Shown: positions 10,985 through 20,930 of the stretch, piece after piece
Layout of the letters: each line of letters begins with the position of its first letter
How positions within the stretch are numbered: the first letter of the stretch is position 1
Assembly: GCA_977017575.1 (NCBI GenBank)
Contig: CDRNVI010000206.1
Location: 1 to 43,380 of the forward strand
Source of the DNA: Paramoeba atlantica
Taxonomy: Eukaryota > Discosea
Direction of reading: 5' to 3'
DNA length: 43,380 bases
Translations under genes and position numbers: made by a program
Notes under the pieces: generated by a model
Databases searched by the model: none
Told to the model about the DNA's origin: nothing
Seen by the model: the letters and a program-made list of their open reading frames with translations, nothing else

Positions 10985-12110
10985 CGGTTTGAACCTGTTG
11001 CCCCCTATGTGGCTGGAAGGTCACCGTAACTGTCACAGGATTTTCTGCTGTTGGAGGTTCATCAGATCCCAGAATGCGAGCAGCATGTTCACCAGCTGTG
11101 CGGTCTGAGTTTTCATAATATCCACGAGCAACCTGCTCGCTGGTCTAGCCTCCACATACCATCAACTGGTCATTTTATGCTGGTTATTTTCTTCACCAAT
11201 TTTGCGACATATCCTTTCCCAAGGTGTTGAGCAGCAAATTTTTCTTGGTGTCTATTCCATTTCCACCACAAACGAGTACCATCAGGAATTAATTCCAAAT
11301 GATCAATCATTGTGTCGACTGGAATAAAGCTACCGAGAACAGGGATAACCACCTTTGTCTTTGACAACACTTTTGATTTTGAACACCTCTTCAGTGTGAA
11401 AGAGACACTTCCATTTTTCTTGAATTTCATAAGATTACGGTCGATTTCAATAACTTCCACACTTTGGGCCAATCCAAAGAATGAAAACATTGTCAACAAA
11501 GCATCTTGAAGTCTTCTCCTGGAGTAATTCCATGATTTATATACTGTTTGATCTCATCCACCAAGAAAACCACCTTCTTTTTTGGCTCATATCCTACTGT
11601 CTCTCCTTTCAACATTTGATTTAATCGATGAGTTTCAGAGAAGTCAATCGCATATTTACACAAAATGTAGCGTTTTACGAGCGAGAGCACCAGGAAGAAC
11701 GAACTCAGACTGTATACACAATCTCTGTTCTGATGGGCCAACACAAACAAATACTTTTGGTAAAACTTGATCAACAAGTCTTCATTGATGATATAATCCT
11801 TTTCTTGTTCGTCATTCTTCTTATAAAATTTTGTCAAAAAGTCTTCGAATCAGCTTGCCACAGTTAAGAAAGCTTTTCGGGTTGCCTGAGGTCCATTCAC
11901 CACACCATTCAGATAGAATGACGGGTAGAATCAAAGTGAAAAGAGTCCCAATCCTTTGATCAGAGTGACACAACAAGTGGGTTTTCCACTCTTCATGCAG
12001 GGTTCATCTCTTGGAAAATGAAAAAATGCCCCACGGTCTTTTCTTTGTCATCACACAATCGTCCCAAAACAGACTCAAACCAATCGAAATACACTATATT
12101 TATTGCTCTC
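10985..12110 (-). mobile_element. Crypton-like tyrosine recombinase fossil
   Basis: The minus strand carries a recognisable tyrosine-recombinase plan in more than one frame. From N to C: an N-terminal core-binding-like part (about 11500-11880); a lead-in of the form PKKKVVFLVDEIKQYI, as in this family's vFt.deI..fl; the start of the catalytic domain (FSFFGLAQSVEVIEIDRN, then a strand ending in KTKVVIPV); LGKGYVAKLVKKI; and a C-terminal TSEQVARGYYENSDRTAGEH that fits the Tyr-bearing GGW.S..VA..YI..S motif (about 11050-11150). It is broken in a handful of places and shorter than a whole enzyme. I see no reverse transcriptase nearby, which favours a Crypton over a DIRS-type element, but this is inference. 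Further minus-strand coding texture at 11990-12110 (start MRAINIVYFDWFESVLGRLC) may belong to it. Confidence 0.6.
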
Positions 12111-12144
12111 ATTTTTCCTAGCTTCAAAATTCAATAAAATGTTG

Positions 12145-12245
12145 TAGCCACTGTTTGAAAAGACATATCTTGTCTTGGGTGTTTCTGATCAGTCTCGATC
12201 AAAAAAAACCTTGACAATACACTGCCTTTTTTCAAACAGTGGCTA
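12145..12245. repeat. 17-bp perfect inverted repeat with 67-bp spacer
   Basis: TAGCCACTGTTTGAAAA at 12145-12161 is repeated exactly inverted at 12229-12245. The spacer includes CTGATCAGTCTCGATCA. It may be a mini-transposon or a hairpin. No gene is attached. Confidence 0.7.
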
Positions 12246-13735
12246 AATATCTATTATTAAAGAGAGAAGAGAGAGAGAAGAGAGAGAAGAGAGAGAAGAG
12301 AGAGAGAAATCTTCTCTTTTATTAACCAACTCACAAGTTGACAAGGAAAAATAAGACAACATCTCTGAATAAACAACATTCATTTGTTCAGCCAACCCTT
12401 GAACATTCCATTCTTTTTTCTGATAAAAGAGAAGAGAGGAGATAAGGACAAAAAAAAAAGAAAAGAAAAGGAAAAAGGAAAGAAAAAAAGAAAAAAAGAA
12501 AAAAAGAAAAAAAGAAAAAAAGAAAAAAAGAAAAAAAGAAAAAAAGAAAAAAAGAAAAAAAGAAAAAATACAAAATACAAAAGGGAATTATGTTCCATTT
12601 CGGGTCTGAGAAAAGTAAAGTCAATAAAAATAATAATAAGAGGAACAAAAACAGAAAAGAGAGAGGGGAGAGAGGAAAAAAAGAGAAAAGAAAGAGAAAA
12701 GAGAAAGAGAAAGAGAAAGAGACCAATAGGGACTTTTCTGTTTGGATTTGAGGAAAAAAGATTGCTCTATCGCTCCAATTATTGTTGGTCTATACATTTT
12801 ATGAGAGAAAGAAGAGAAAATAGAGAAAGAAAAGAAAGAAAGAAAAGAAAGAAAGAAAAGAAAGAAAGAAAAGAAAGAAAGAAAAGAGAGAAAGAAAAGA
12901 GAAAACATCCAAAGAGTAAGAAGGATTACAAGAAGGATGAGGAGTCACAAATGTTGATTTTTGAGAAAAAGAAAAGAGAGAGGGAGACCACAGAGAAGGG
13001 GAGAAGAAGAAGAAGAAGAACTTTCTGGTTTCTCTTTTTTTCTTGAGATGAAAAGAAGAGAGAAAGAGAAATAAAAAAAAGAGAAAGGAAGAGAAAAAAG
13101 AACAGAAACAAAAAAGGGAAAGAATTAGAATGAATTTCAAGTAATTTTACTCTCTTTTTCTTCTTTCCTTCTCTTTCTCTTTCTCTCTTTCTCTCTTTCT
13201 CTTTCCCTCTTCTCTTTCTCTTCTCTTTTTCTTGAAAAAAATAAATAAATTACCTTGACCATTTACGAGAAGGAGGAGAAGCAAAAAGGAGGGAAAGAAG
13301 AGAGAGGGAGAGAAGAAGAGAGAGGGAGAGAAGAAGGAGAAGAGAGAGGAGCTTGTTTCTATTAAATAAATATTTAAATTAAAATTAAAATTAAAAAACA
13401 AAGGTAGAAGAGAAAGAAAAAGAAATGAGAGAGAAAAGAAAAGAAAAGAAAAGAAAAGAGAGAGAAAAAAACCAAAATGGAGAGAGAGAAATGAAAACAA
13501 AACAAAAAATTAATTCAAAAAATAGGTTTCTTTTTTTGAACCACACAAAAAGTGATGAGAATCGAGCAGTGTGTGGTTTTTTGTTTTTTGTTTTTGAAAT
13601 TCAAAAAAATTAGATTTCCTTTTAGTTTGTTGATTCTTATTCTTCTTCCTTTTTCTACTTGGTTTCAACTCCTTTTTTTACTTTTTTTTTCATCTGTCAT
13701 TTGGAAGAGAAAAACACCTTCTTTCTTTTTGGTTC
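12246..13735. repeat. Simple-sequence region
   Basis: Several microsatellites lie here: GAGA-type (12258-12310), GAAAAAAA 8-mers (about 12482-12568, some 11 copies), GAAAGAAAGAAAA 13-mers (about 12829-12895), and mixed GA and CT tracts to about 13490. Long open frames on both strands (for example 12384-13046 plus) are only these repeats read as K/R/E or F/L/S and are not called as genes. 13500-13735 shows nothing recognisable. Confidence 0.85.
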
Positions 13736-13953
13736 TGTTGGGAACCAAACAGAACCACCTCTTCTCTTCTCTTGCTCCAACCCCCCTGATCTCTGTCTTT
13801 CTTTCTTCAAGCAAGATTTGGGTTTTTCCTTGCTTGTCTATTTTGACTTTGCAGATGGTCCTTTGGAGATGATTCACTAAAACGCTTCAAAAGCAGCCTG
13901 TCTTTGCTGCTCTGTGGAGTCACAAATAAAATTATTTCTTATTTTTCTCAACA
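13736..13953 (+). repeat. 5' LTR remnant of the Copia fossil
   Basis: It begins TGTTGG and the likely end is CTCAACA at about 13953. The end is a guess; only the first ~50 bp match the 3' LTR. Confidence 0.5.
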
Positions 13954-15703
13954 AATCAATTTGATTTCAATAGATAAAAGAGTTCTTTTGCTCTCCACTT
14001 TCACGTTTATTTATAATGTCAATCAAAACTGAGATTCCCAGGCTCGCCCAGACTAACTACTCCATATGGAAGAGTGCTATCCACACACACACAAATCCAT
14101 GCTGCAAATGGCTGGCATTACATCAGCAAGAACATTGAACCTAACACTGTTGATGGTCCTGAAAACATCAAGTCATATTGGACAGCAGCCTTGCTCATAA
14201 CATCCTCTGTTTCAAGCGAGTTGGCATATCTGGTCACTACCGAAAGTGATGAAAGATCATACAATCCATCAGTTTCCTGGGCACACATCTTGTGAAGAAA
14301 GTCAAAGCAATCCATACAGATAGTCCCAAAGAGTACAACACTTGGAGGTTATGTTCTTATTTGGATAGAAGAGGTATTCAGAAGGAAACATCTGTGCCCT
14401 ACTGTCAATGTAAAGGAAGAAGTTTGAAAGCAAGGCGCAACAATATGCATTTTTCTTGGGATTGCACCAGAACACACACAGCGAATATCTTCTTCGCCCA
14501 ATCAATAAGGAGGGAAAGACATCATCACCCAAGATGCTCATTTTCGAGAAACAATCTTTCCAAAACTTGAACCTCAATTTCTAATTTTACTCAAGCTCTC
14601 ACTTTTCAACAGGTTTATATCTGAACTGTGAACCAAACGAAAGTATGGTCTCACCTTCGATTATTCCAAAGCAAAAAGAAGAGGAAGAGAAAGAAGAAAA
14701 GACTATCAGAGGATGAAGAAACTGAGGATGACACACCTCCTGGTACACTGCTGTTACAATCCGATCTTGTGATTGCAGGGGAGAATATATTTGATGAGGA
14801 TGATGAAGAAACCAATCACAATCCTGAGCCTAAAACGACTTTCCACCAGTTCGGAGAAGTTCGAGAGTAGTTCCTGTGCCAAACCATCATTACCTTGATC
14901 TCATCTCTGAGATCACAAAGCCCTTGAGCCAAAATCCTTCAAACAAGCAATTGCATCAACTGAATTGGATAAATGGTTAGAAGCTATTAAGAAAGAGCGG
15001 TGAGATGCTTTGATTGAAAAAGAAACCTGGGAAGAGATTAACAAGAAGAAAGTTCCAAATCACCATTGTATTCTTCATCATCCTATCTGGAGATTCAAGA
15101 AGAAGCTCTATGGTCATTACAAAGCGACCCGATTGTGTTTTGATGGTCGATTCCAAAAAGAAGGAGTTGGGGGTTTTGATGAGACTTTTTCACACCACAG
15201 TCACACATCTTGAAGTTATTCACATCATTCTGTCTATTGTTGCACTTGCTCGTGGTTGTTACATTGAGTTGGGAGATGTTTCAAACGCTTTCCTGAATGC
15301 CAAAGTCGACAAAGATGACTTCCAAACACTCTGACTCCTACCTCTGCGGCTAAGGCTGAATTCATCGCTGCATCTGAAGCAGTCAAGGGTTGTGGCTGAA
15401 GTCTCTTGTGGCTGAGAACAGTTCAACAAACTCTCGGTGAAGACTCGATTCCAAAATTCACACTTGGGCTTGATTCTCGTACTGTTGTGGAGTTGATCAA
15501 ACAACATGATGTTCCTTTTCATGGAAAGACGAAACACATATTCACATATTCAAGCGTAATTTGTTGTTGTATCAGTTGGGTTTCTTTGATGTGTGAAGTA
15601 GATTCGTTCAAATGAAATCAGGCAAATCTATTCAACAAATGAATTGGAAGTGGTAAGTTATTCTGTAGTTTCTCTGCTCAAAGCTTCTCAAGGTGCGGGG
15701 GAG

Positions 15704-15950
15704 TGTTGGAACCAAACAGAACCACCTCTTCTCTTTTCTTGCTCCAACCCTTGATTCTCCATCATTCTGTGCGCAAGAGAAAATGAGCGAAACTGGCGAG
15801 AAAAGAGCGTTTAGGTAACAGAAATCTGCAACAAAAATAAATAGATTATTTTTTGAATTTTTGAAACATTCCAAAGATCAGAAATGAGAGAACTCTTTGT
15901 TGACTTTTTGCGAAATGAAACCAAAAAATAAGAATAATTTATTTTTCTTC
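15704..15950 (+). repeat. 3' LTR remnant of the Copia fossil
   Basis: It begins TGTTGGAACCAAACAGAACC directly after a polypurine tract, the expected Copia arrangement. The right end is not defined by the sequence. Confidence 0.55.
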
Positions 15951-16466
15951 CCTTTTTCTTTTACTTCCAGCTTTCACAGTTTTTTCCCTCTCAGAACTTC
16001 GAACTCCCTCTCCTGATTCCCTCTTCCCCTTCCTCCTCATGAAGACAAAGACAAAGATGAAGACAAAGACAAAGACAAAGACGAAGACGAAGACAAAGAC
16101 GAAGACAAAGACGAAGACAAAAACGAAGACAAAGACAAAGACGAAGACAAAGATGAAGACAAAGACAAAGACAAAAGGGAGGGAGCAGGAGCAGCTCCTG
16201 CAGCAGGGCTTTTGCACCCCCAGCAATTCCAATGGTGGTATCCAACAGATTGTGGTCATAGAGGTGTTTCTCATAAGCAGCCACCATCTTAAACATTCTG
16301 AGGAGCAAGTGGGAACTGGACACGCAATTTGGTCTTCCAGGTGCTCATTTTGTTGAACCAAGGATTGCACTAACTCTTCTTTCCCTTTGAGGGCCCACAA
16401 GTCTCCAAATGATGAGCACAAAGAAGGCAGAGAAGAGAGGTTGAATTTTGTTGTTTTTTTGTTCAT
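15939..16466 (-). pseudogene. Piece 1 of decayed gene: coiled-coil-like end
   Basis: 175 open codons. The first half looks genuine (ALKGKEELVQSLVQQNEHLE, helical, coiled-coil-like). A second frame over 16140-16323 also looks coding (MFKMVAAYEKHLYDHNLLDT). The last half is a (FV)n run from the hexanucleotide repeat at 16040-16175 and a K/R/E tail. The frame change in the middle marks an indel. Confidence 0.4.
16036..16175. repeat. (AAAGAC/GAAGAC)n hexanucleotide repeat
   Basis: About 22 hexamer units. Plus-strand frames give (KT)n or an acidic (ED/KD)n followed by REGAGAAPAAGLLHPQQFQW; minus-strand frames give (FV)n or (CL)n. The acidic reading is the most protein-like, but it has no start and is interrupted just upstream, so I do not call a gene. 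Confidence 0.85.
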
Positions 16467-16473
16467 GGTTTGA

Positions 16474-16800
16474 TCAAAGCCAGAAAGTCATCTTTGTAAA
16501 ACACAACCCCACAGATTGGTCATTATATTTCAGGGATTGTGGACGACCCACAGTTCCTTTCGGGACACTCCATGATCGATCAACAAGAAACCATTTCACC
16601 AACTCAAAAAATCCACGGGCAACAATGCAAGCATATTCCCAGAGACAAGGGAACCAGATTTTCCATCGAACCAAAGAAAAAATGTTTTCCACAATATTGG
16701 TGCCCAGAATGGAAGTCTTGGTCAATTCAGAGGAGCGGGTTGGGTGTCATCCAAAAAAATCTTTCAGATTCTTCATGGTGGTTATCACTTGTGTGTTAAA
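16474..16800 (-). pseudogene. Piece 2 of decayed gene
   Basis: Open minus-strand reading with normal amino-acid composition: VITTMKNLKDFFG, then, after a frame change near 16725, TSILGTNIVENIFSLVRWK and later FELVKWFLVDRSWSVPKG. No family recognised. Confidence 0.4.
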
Positions 16801-16839
16801 AGTTATTTAACACAAAATGCTTCTTGTTAGGACACCATT

Positions 16840-17110
16840 TTTTCCATTGCTGAAAAAGGTTCAAAACACTCTCAATCTCTTGGCATTGTGTTCAAACTTC
16901 AAAAGGCTATTGTCCGAAACAACCTGATAAACATTTCAAATTGCTCGCAAATAAAGACACAAGACAAGGCAAAAGTCCTTTTGTGTTGTCGTGAAGGATA
17001 TTGATATTTCGGTGTTTTTTGCGAATGATTCAAGGTCCTCAATGTGGTTGACTAATCGCAGTACAGGGGAAATGGCTTGTTTTGTCGGATGGATGAAAGA
17101 TTTCGAAATC
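16840..17110 (-). pseudogene. Piece 3 of decayed gene
   Basis: The minus strand reads KSFIHPTKQAISPVLRLVNH and IEDLESFAKNTEISISFTTT, then continues with stops and a frame change (QCQEIESVLNLFQQWKKW in the other frame). Composition is protein-like. No family recognised. Confidence 0.35.
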
Positions 17111-17239
17111 AAAAAAATTTAGCAACTGACTGTTGTGCTTTTTCCAAATCAAAAAGAGAGCTCTTTCAAACTCAGCAAAAACACAAGTAGGCTCATCTCT
17201 GTTCTTTTCATCTCATTTTCATCAAAGATGACACCATCG

Positions 17240-17455
17240 TCACCCTTTTTCTTCTTCTCTTCCTTCTTCACCATTGCACCAGCACTGGGGACTTTCTTCA
17301 GCATCATCACCAACCATCATCATCATCAATTGGATAAAACATCCCCTCCAAACTAGTGAATGGGGGGGGATCATTATGGGAACCTCATCACCATCTTCCT
17401 CATCACCTTCTTCCTCATCACCAACAGTCAGTGGTACCGCCCTTCTTTGATCCAT
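17240..17455 (-). pseudogene. Piece 4 of decayed gene: acidic linker
   Basis: SMDQRRAVPLTVGDEEEGDE followed by more E/D, then a Met-rich stretch and a Gly/Glu tail. It is probably a disordered linker of the same protein. Confidence 0.35.
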
Positions 17456-17668
17456 CGATGAGGGGGGAGGGGGGGGGGGCGATGGAACAAAGAAGAAGTT
17501 TACGCCATCGATTTTTTCTTCTTCTGTCGTTGGGCTTTCAACAGAGAGAGGAGGGAGTTGGTCAATAAAAAAAGAGGAAACTCAAGGCACTTGTTCAAGA
17601 GTTGGTTTCTCCCTGACTTCACCAAATGAACGTAATCGAAGATGTGCAGAATCTTACTCTTCTTTTTT

Positions 17669-17929
17669 TTAAGATTTGTGAGATACTTGCCCAACCCTTT
17701 GAAACCATCCATTGATGTCCATGTGACAAAAATCTCTTGTTTTTTTGAGAGCATCTTCGAGTTGTTCTACTTGTTTAAGCAATAATTGCTCTCCAGAAAG
17801 CCCAACTGTCAGGGAATAGGCCAGTTCAAGGGGCAGATAGTCCCACAATTTAAGATAAAGAAGAAGTGGTTCACCTTCTTTGCTAAGTCGTTCGCATATG
17901 TGAAATAATTCGAACTTCTGCTGCTGAAG
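17669..17929 (-). pseudogene. Piece 5 of decayed gene: helical domain
   Basis: This is the cleanest piece. The minus strand reads LQQQKFELFHICERLSKEGE, then LLLYLKLWDYLPLELAYSLT, then GEQLLLKQVEQLEDALKK, clearly amphipathic helices. At the AAAAAAAC run near 17740 the better frame changes to one giving FVTWTSMDGFKGLGKYLTNL down to about 17590, a one-base slip in a homopolymer. No family recognised. Confidence 0.5.
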
Positions 17930-17978
17930 TTCTCAACTTGAAGAGAAGAAACTCACAATATTTCCAACACTTGACCAA

Positions 17979-18242
17979 TCAACCGATTTGATGAGTGAAG
18001 ATAAAAACCAACAACCCTGACCAAATTTCAATCTCATCAGAAACCAAACCTCCAAGAAATTTCGAATATTCCCTGTCCCCATTCAATTTTCGTTCATCCC
18101 CAAACATTTTTCGAATTGCCTCACATTTCAGTGGAAGGTCCTCTTGAGAGTAAGGATCAATTGGGGGAAGAAACCTTTCATCTTCATAAGAGAAGGAGCA
18201 AAAAGATTGAATTTCGAGGGGGTTCAATTTCCAAATAGCCAC
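17979..18242 (-). pseudogene. Piece 6 of decayed gene
   Basis: 87 open codons: VAIWKLNPLEIQSFCSFSYE, then RFLPPIDPYSQEDLPLKCEA and DREYSKFLGGLVSDEIEIW. The layout (W..., then a Cys/Tyr-rich turn, then F.GG) faintly recalls the C-terminal part of Crinkler/RHS-type P-loop ATPases, but I see no Walker motif to support it. It ends at a TGA right after a possible intron donor (GGTTGTTGG); an acceptor candidate, TTCTTCTCTTCAAG, lies near 17940. Confidence 0.4.
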
Positions 18243-18249
18243 CTTTGTT

Positions 18250-18610
18250 TCCTTGCCCTTGAAAACCTACTCCTACGAGTGTTCGAATTGTCTTCTTCTC
18301 ACCAACAAATAAGATGGAAGAGAAAAAGTGGAGAACATCTGGATTCCATCAGGATTGCTCGACCATCAGGTGCTGCCAATGCCTTCAGTTGTTGCTCAAT
18401 GAAGGGTGTAATGAAATGATTGAAACCAACGATCACCATACTTTTTGTTCACTCTTTTCACTAAATCGAGGAGAGACTCATTATGATTTAATCCAAACAG
18501 CATCCTCATTTTGTTCCGAATTATCCACAGCCAAATATGTTGTTGGTGATGAATCACGCTCTTCAATTGTTTTTCGGCACTTGTTCTCACAATTTCCCTT
18601 TCACAAGTTC
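18250..18610 (-). pseudogene. Piece 7 of decayed gene, exon after intron
   Basis: It follows the intron at 18611-18720. One frame gives TCEREIVRTSAEKQLKSVIH, then MRMLFGLNHNESLLDLVKRV; a second frame takes over near 18410 with IEQQLKALAAPDGRAILMES. No family recognised. Confidence 0.4.
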
Positions 18611-18720
18611 CTTGATAAAAAACTTTTAAAAAACTTTCTAAATCTCTTTTTTTTTTTGAAAAGAATAAAAAATAAAAAAATAAAATCTCTCTTCTGAAGA
18701 AAATAAAATAAAATAAAAAC
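18611..18720 (-). other. Intron in decayed gene
   Basis: On the minus strand the donor is CAG|GTTTTTATTT, the body is T/A-rich, and the acceptor is TTTTTTATCAAG|GAAC. 110 bp. Joining the flanking best frames leaves a one-base mismatch, so either the acceptor lies slightly downstream (GTGAG|AACAAG) or a flank is shifted. Confidence 0.5.
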
Positions 18721-19226
18721 CTGAGTTGTTTGCTGGACAAAGCCTTCTCAAGTATGCCAATGAGCATCACAGGAATCACAAAGGAGGTTATACTTCCCAT
18801 TTGTAATTTTTGGGAGACTATTCAACCAAACTGGATGGAAAAATTGAAAGAACACATTTGGGATCCATCCTCAATCAGACGACCAATACTCTGTGGGAGA
18901 TTGACCTCAACAAAATAACAACACCTGTTCTTTGAAGTAAAATTCAAATGTTTCTTCTTAAAGAGAGAGTTGAAGAAGAGAAGAGACAACTTCATCACCA
19001 TCAGATATTTGAGAAAACTGGGGGGGAGAGGGGAATCAAGCTTTACCTCCTTGGAGAAATTCTGGGAGAGGACAACAGAAGACAGAGGCCCAAACACAGA
19101 GTTTTTGGAAGGTGCATTCCCATAACAAGACAACAAACACTGATATCCTCCTGGTTTTAGAACAACTGTGTTGTTGACAAAATGAAAGAGTTTCATTAAA
19201 ATTTTGAAAAGAGGTTCCTCTTTCAA
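18721..19226 (-). pseudogene. Piece 8 of decayed gene
   Basis: The minus strand reads KLFHFVNNTVVLKPGGYQCL, then LSCYGNAPSKNSVFGPLSSV, then CCYFVEVNLPQSIGRLIEDG and, after a stop and frame change near 18820, QMGSITSFVIPVMLIGILEK up to the intron. The composition is that of a folded domain. No family recognised. Confidence 0.45.
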
Positions 19227-19232
19227 AAACTA

Positions 19233-19781
19233 TCATGTAAGTTGACATCTTTCAAGGTCTTTCTGAATTGCCTGTGAAAAGACAGCATTCGCAAAGAGAC
19301 GGTTCGAAACCAAAGGATGCAACTTTTCCTCCCACTTCGATTGCTCAATCAAACCTTGCGAGTATTCTCGAAAAACAAGAATTGCTCTCCCTTTAAGGGA
19401 GGCAGAAGGCGAAGAAGAAGTTCGCAACAACCTCCCGACAAAACCTCGATGCACAAACCGATTCTCATTTGCTTTCTCCCAAATGTGAGACCCTTCAATT
19501 TTCTTTGAACAAAACCGCTGGTAGAAATCTTCATCATCACAAATCACCTGATTCAGACCCCACCAATATTCCAATCCTTCACAATCACCAAGATCAATCA
19601 CAACAATCGTTTTAACTTGTGTCTCATTAAGATGTCTTGACATATCATCCATACATACAATCAATTCCGTACAAAGCCGAGGAAGATGGTCAATGGAAGA
19701 AAGATTTTGGGCACGTCGATATAACTCGCGTAATTCATTGTGTAAATTCACATCCACAACTAATGTTTGAGCAAAAATCAA
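19233..19781 (-). pseudogene. Piece 9 of decayed gene: longest open piece
   Basis: 182 open codons, the longest non-repetitive minus-strand frame in the region: FAQTLVVDVNLHNELRELYR, then RLCTELIVCMDDMSRHLNET, VKTIVVIDLGDCEGLEYWWG and GFVGRLLRTSSSPSASLKGR. The hydrophobic strand TIVVIDLGD could be a Walker-B-like or Rossmann strand, but no matching P-loop is visible. Upstream it is one base out of frame with piece 10 near 19785. Its end meets piece 8 in another frame. Confidence 0.5.
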
Positions 19782-20286
19782 AGAATCCCAGGAGCAGTGT
19801 TAAAGCAATTGCTGTTCGAAACCCTTGTTGATCCAATATCTGTTACCTTCCCAATAAATCGCCCACCAAACAAAGGCAAGAGAGCAAGAACCAATTTCTT
19901 TCTTTTTTCATCATCAAGGCAAAGGGTCTCATCTGAGAGTTTTTGTGGTTCATACAAATTCAACTCTTGTTGTTGTTGTTGCCCTTCACAACCATTCGAT
20001 TCATTCAATTCATTCGATTCAAGAAATAATGATGATAATATCAATGATGAGCACTTTGCTTCTTTGTTGCTAGTAGCAGCAGCAGTTCGAATTGGAGGAG
20101 GGAATCAAGAGGGAACAGGAGGTGGGGTGGTGTGACCCCCAGCAGCAGCCACAGAGGATGTTGAGGATGACCCACCAACCACCACCACCATCACAACATT
20201 CAATTGGCAAAAATTTGTTCTCAGCTACCATTGCTTTTTTGGCTCCCATTTTAATCCAATCAGAGGCCAAGTCTCCAAAAGAAATT
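19778..20286 (-). pseudogene. Piece 10 of decayed gene: Q/E-rich segment
   Basis: It begins at an acceptor, ATTATTCAG|AATTTC. It reads FGDLASDWIKMGAKKAMVAE, then a P/G-rich low-complexity part, then after a frame change SLFLESNELNESNGCEGQQQ and LALLPLFGGRFIGKVTDIGS. It ends in the frame that slips near 19785. Confidence 0.4.
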
Positions 20287-20373
20287 CTGAATAATGTTAT
20301 ATTTTAATAACAAAGTTTCAAAAAAATTTTGTGTGAAACATGGAAAAAAATGGTTATTAGTTTTTTGACTTAC

Positions 20374-20474
20374 TTGAAATCAGTTCCTTCTTCTTTCTTG
20401 AAACGTCCTTGAACGTTTCCTTGACTGTTTTGAATTCATTGGAATCCTTGTATGAGTCGTACATTCTATGGACG
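20374..20474 (-). pseudogene. Small exon of decayed gene
   Basis: It is bounded by an acceptor CTTTCAAAAG|CGTCC and a textbook donor CAA|GTAAGT, and its only stop-free frame reads HRMYDSYKDSNEFKTVKETF KD followed by basic residues. This is the best evidence that the locus was a spliced gene. Its frame does not quite match its neighbours at either junction. Confidence 0.5.
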
Positions 20475-20636
20475 CTTTTGAAAGACACCAAAAAATTATT
20501 ATTATCAGTAAGGAAGAAAAAATCATCTCAAAAAAAAAATCTTTCCTCCTCCTCCCCCCAACTCAACACTTTTTTTCTGTTCCTCCCCTCCTCCCCTCCC
20601 CTCCTTTTCTTTCTTTTTTTCAAAAAAAAATAATAC

Positions 20637-20800
20637 CAATTCCTTGTTGAAGGGGACCAGCAAAACTGCTTCTTGTTACTGGCCTTGAATCCACTCTTCC
20701 TGCCAACATACCACCACCACTGCCCATTGTCATATCATCCCATTCAGTCCACATCAATAACCAATTTTTTTCAGGTGTTTTTTGGATTCCACTCGCTTTC
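20637..20800 (-). pseudogene. Exon of decayed gene with possible methylation-type motif region
   Basis: The minus strand reads SGIQKTPEKNWLLMWTEWDD, then MTMGSGGGMLAGRVDSRPVT, and ends GPLQQGIG before a donor G|GTATTA. The following intron (20475-20636) is GA- then T-rich. Upstream, to about 20930, another frame gives FFEIFLLICRTTKMKPIKNI. I do not recognise a family; the Gly-rich run is not a firm motif. Confidence 0.4.
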
Positions 20801-20930
20801 AATTTTGTCCAAGGAGCGTTTTAAAAGTCCCTTCCAAATGTTTTTTATCGGTTTCATTTTTGTGGTCCGGCAAATCAAAAGAAAAATCTCGAAAAATCTT
20901 GAAAAATCTGTTCCACCAACCAACCGATAG

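Larger units (their letters stand above)
13736..15950 (+). mobile_element. Ty1/Copia LTR retrotransposon fossil
   Basis: A plus-strand Copia-family fossil. It starts at TGTTGGGAACCAAACAGAAC and the same start recurs at 15704 after a purine tract (GGTGCGGGGGAG), marking LTR starts. In order along it: a gag-like N-terminus with the typical NYSIWKSAI (about 14015-14080); an integrase-core scrap (about 14290-14480); the linker and first part of reverse transcriptase, with TWEEI, WRFKKK and LGDVSNAFLNAK (about 14930-15310); then the Copia RNase H/C-terminal segment with AEFIAASEAVKG and KTKHI (about 15340-15620). It is about 2.2 kb against roughly 5 kb for a whole element and is broken in many places (ten or more). 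The two LTR starts agree for only about 50 bp, so it is old. Confidence 0.85.

Noticed and set aside
12384-13046. 220-codon plus-strand open frame rich in K, R and E
   Set aside because: It is GAAAAAAA and GAAA microsatellite read as protein, and the opposite strand is open as well. No domain texture.
16039-16356. (KT)n protein from ATG at 16039
   Set aside because: Pure translation of a hexanucleotide repeat; the neighbouring minus strand shows better protein texture.
17979-20286. Crinkler/RHS-type P-loop ATPase
   Set aside because: A W...F.GG-like segment and a VVID strand were suggestive, but no Walker A motif could be found and the order of parts was not convincing.
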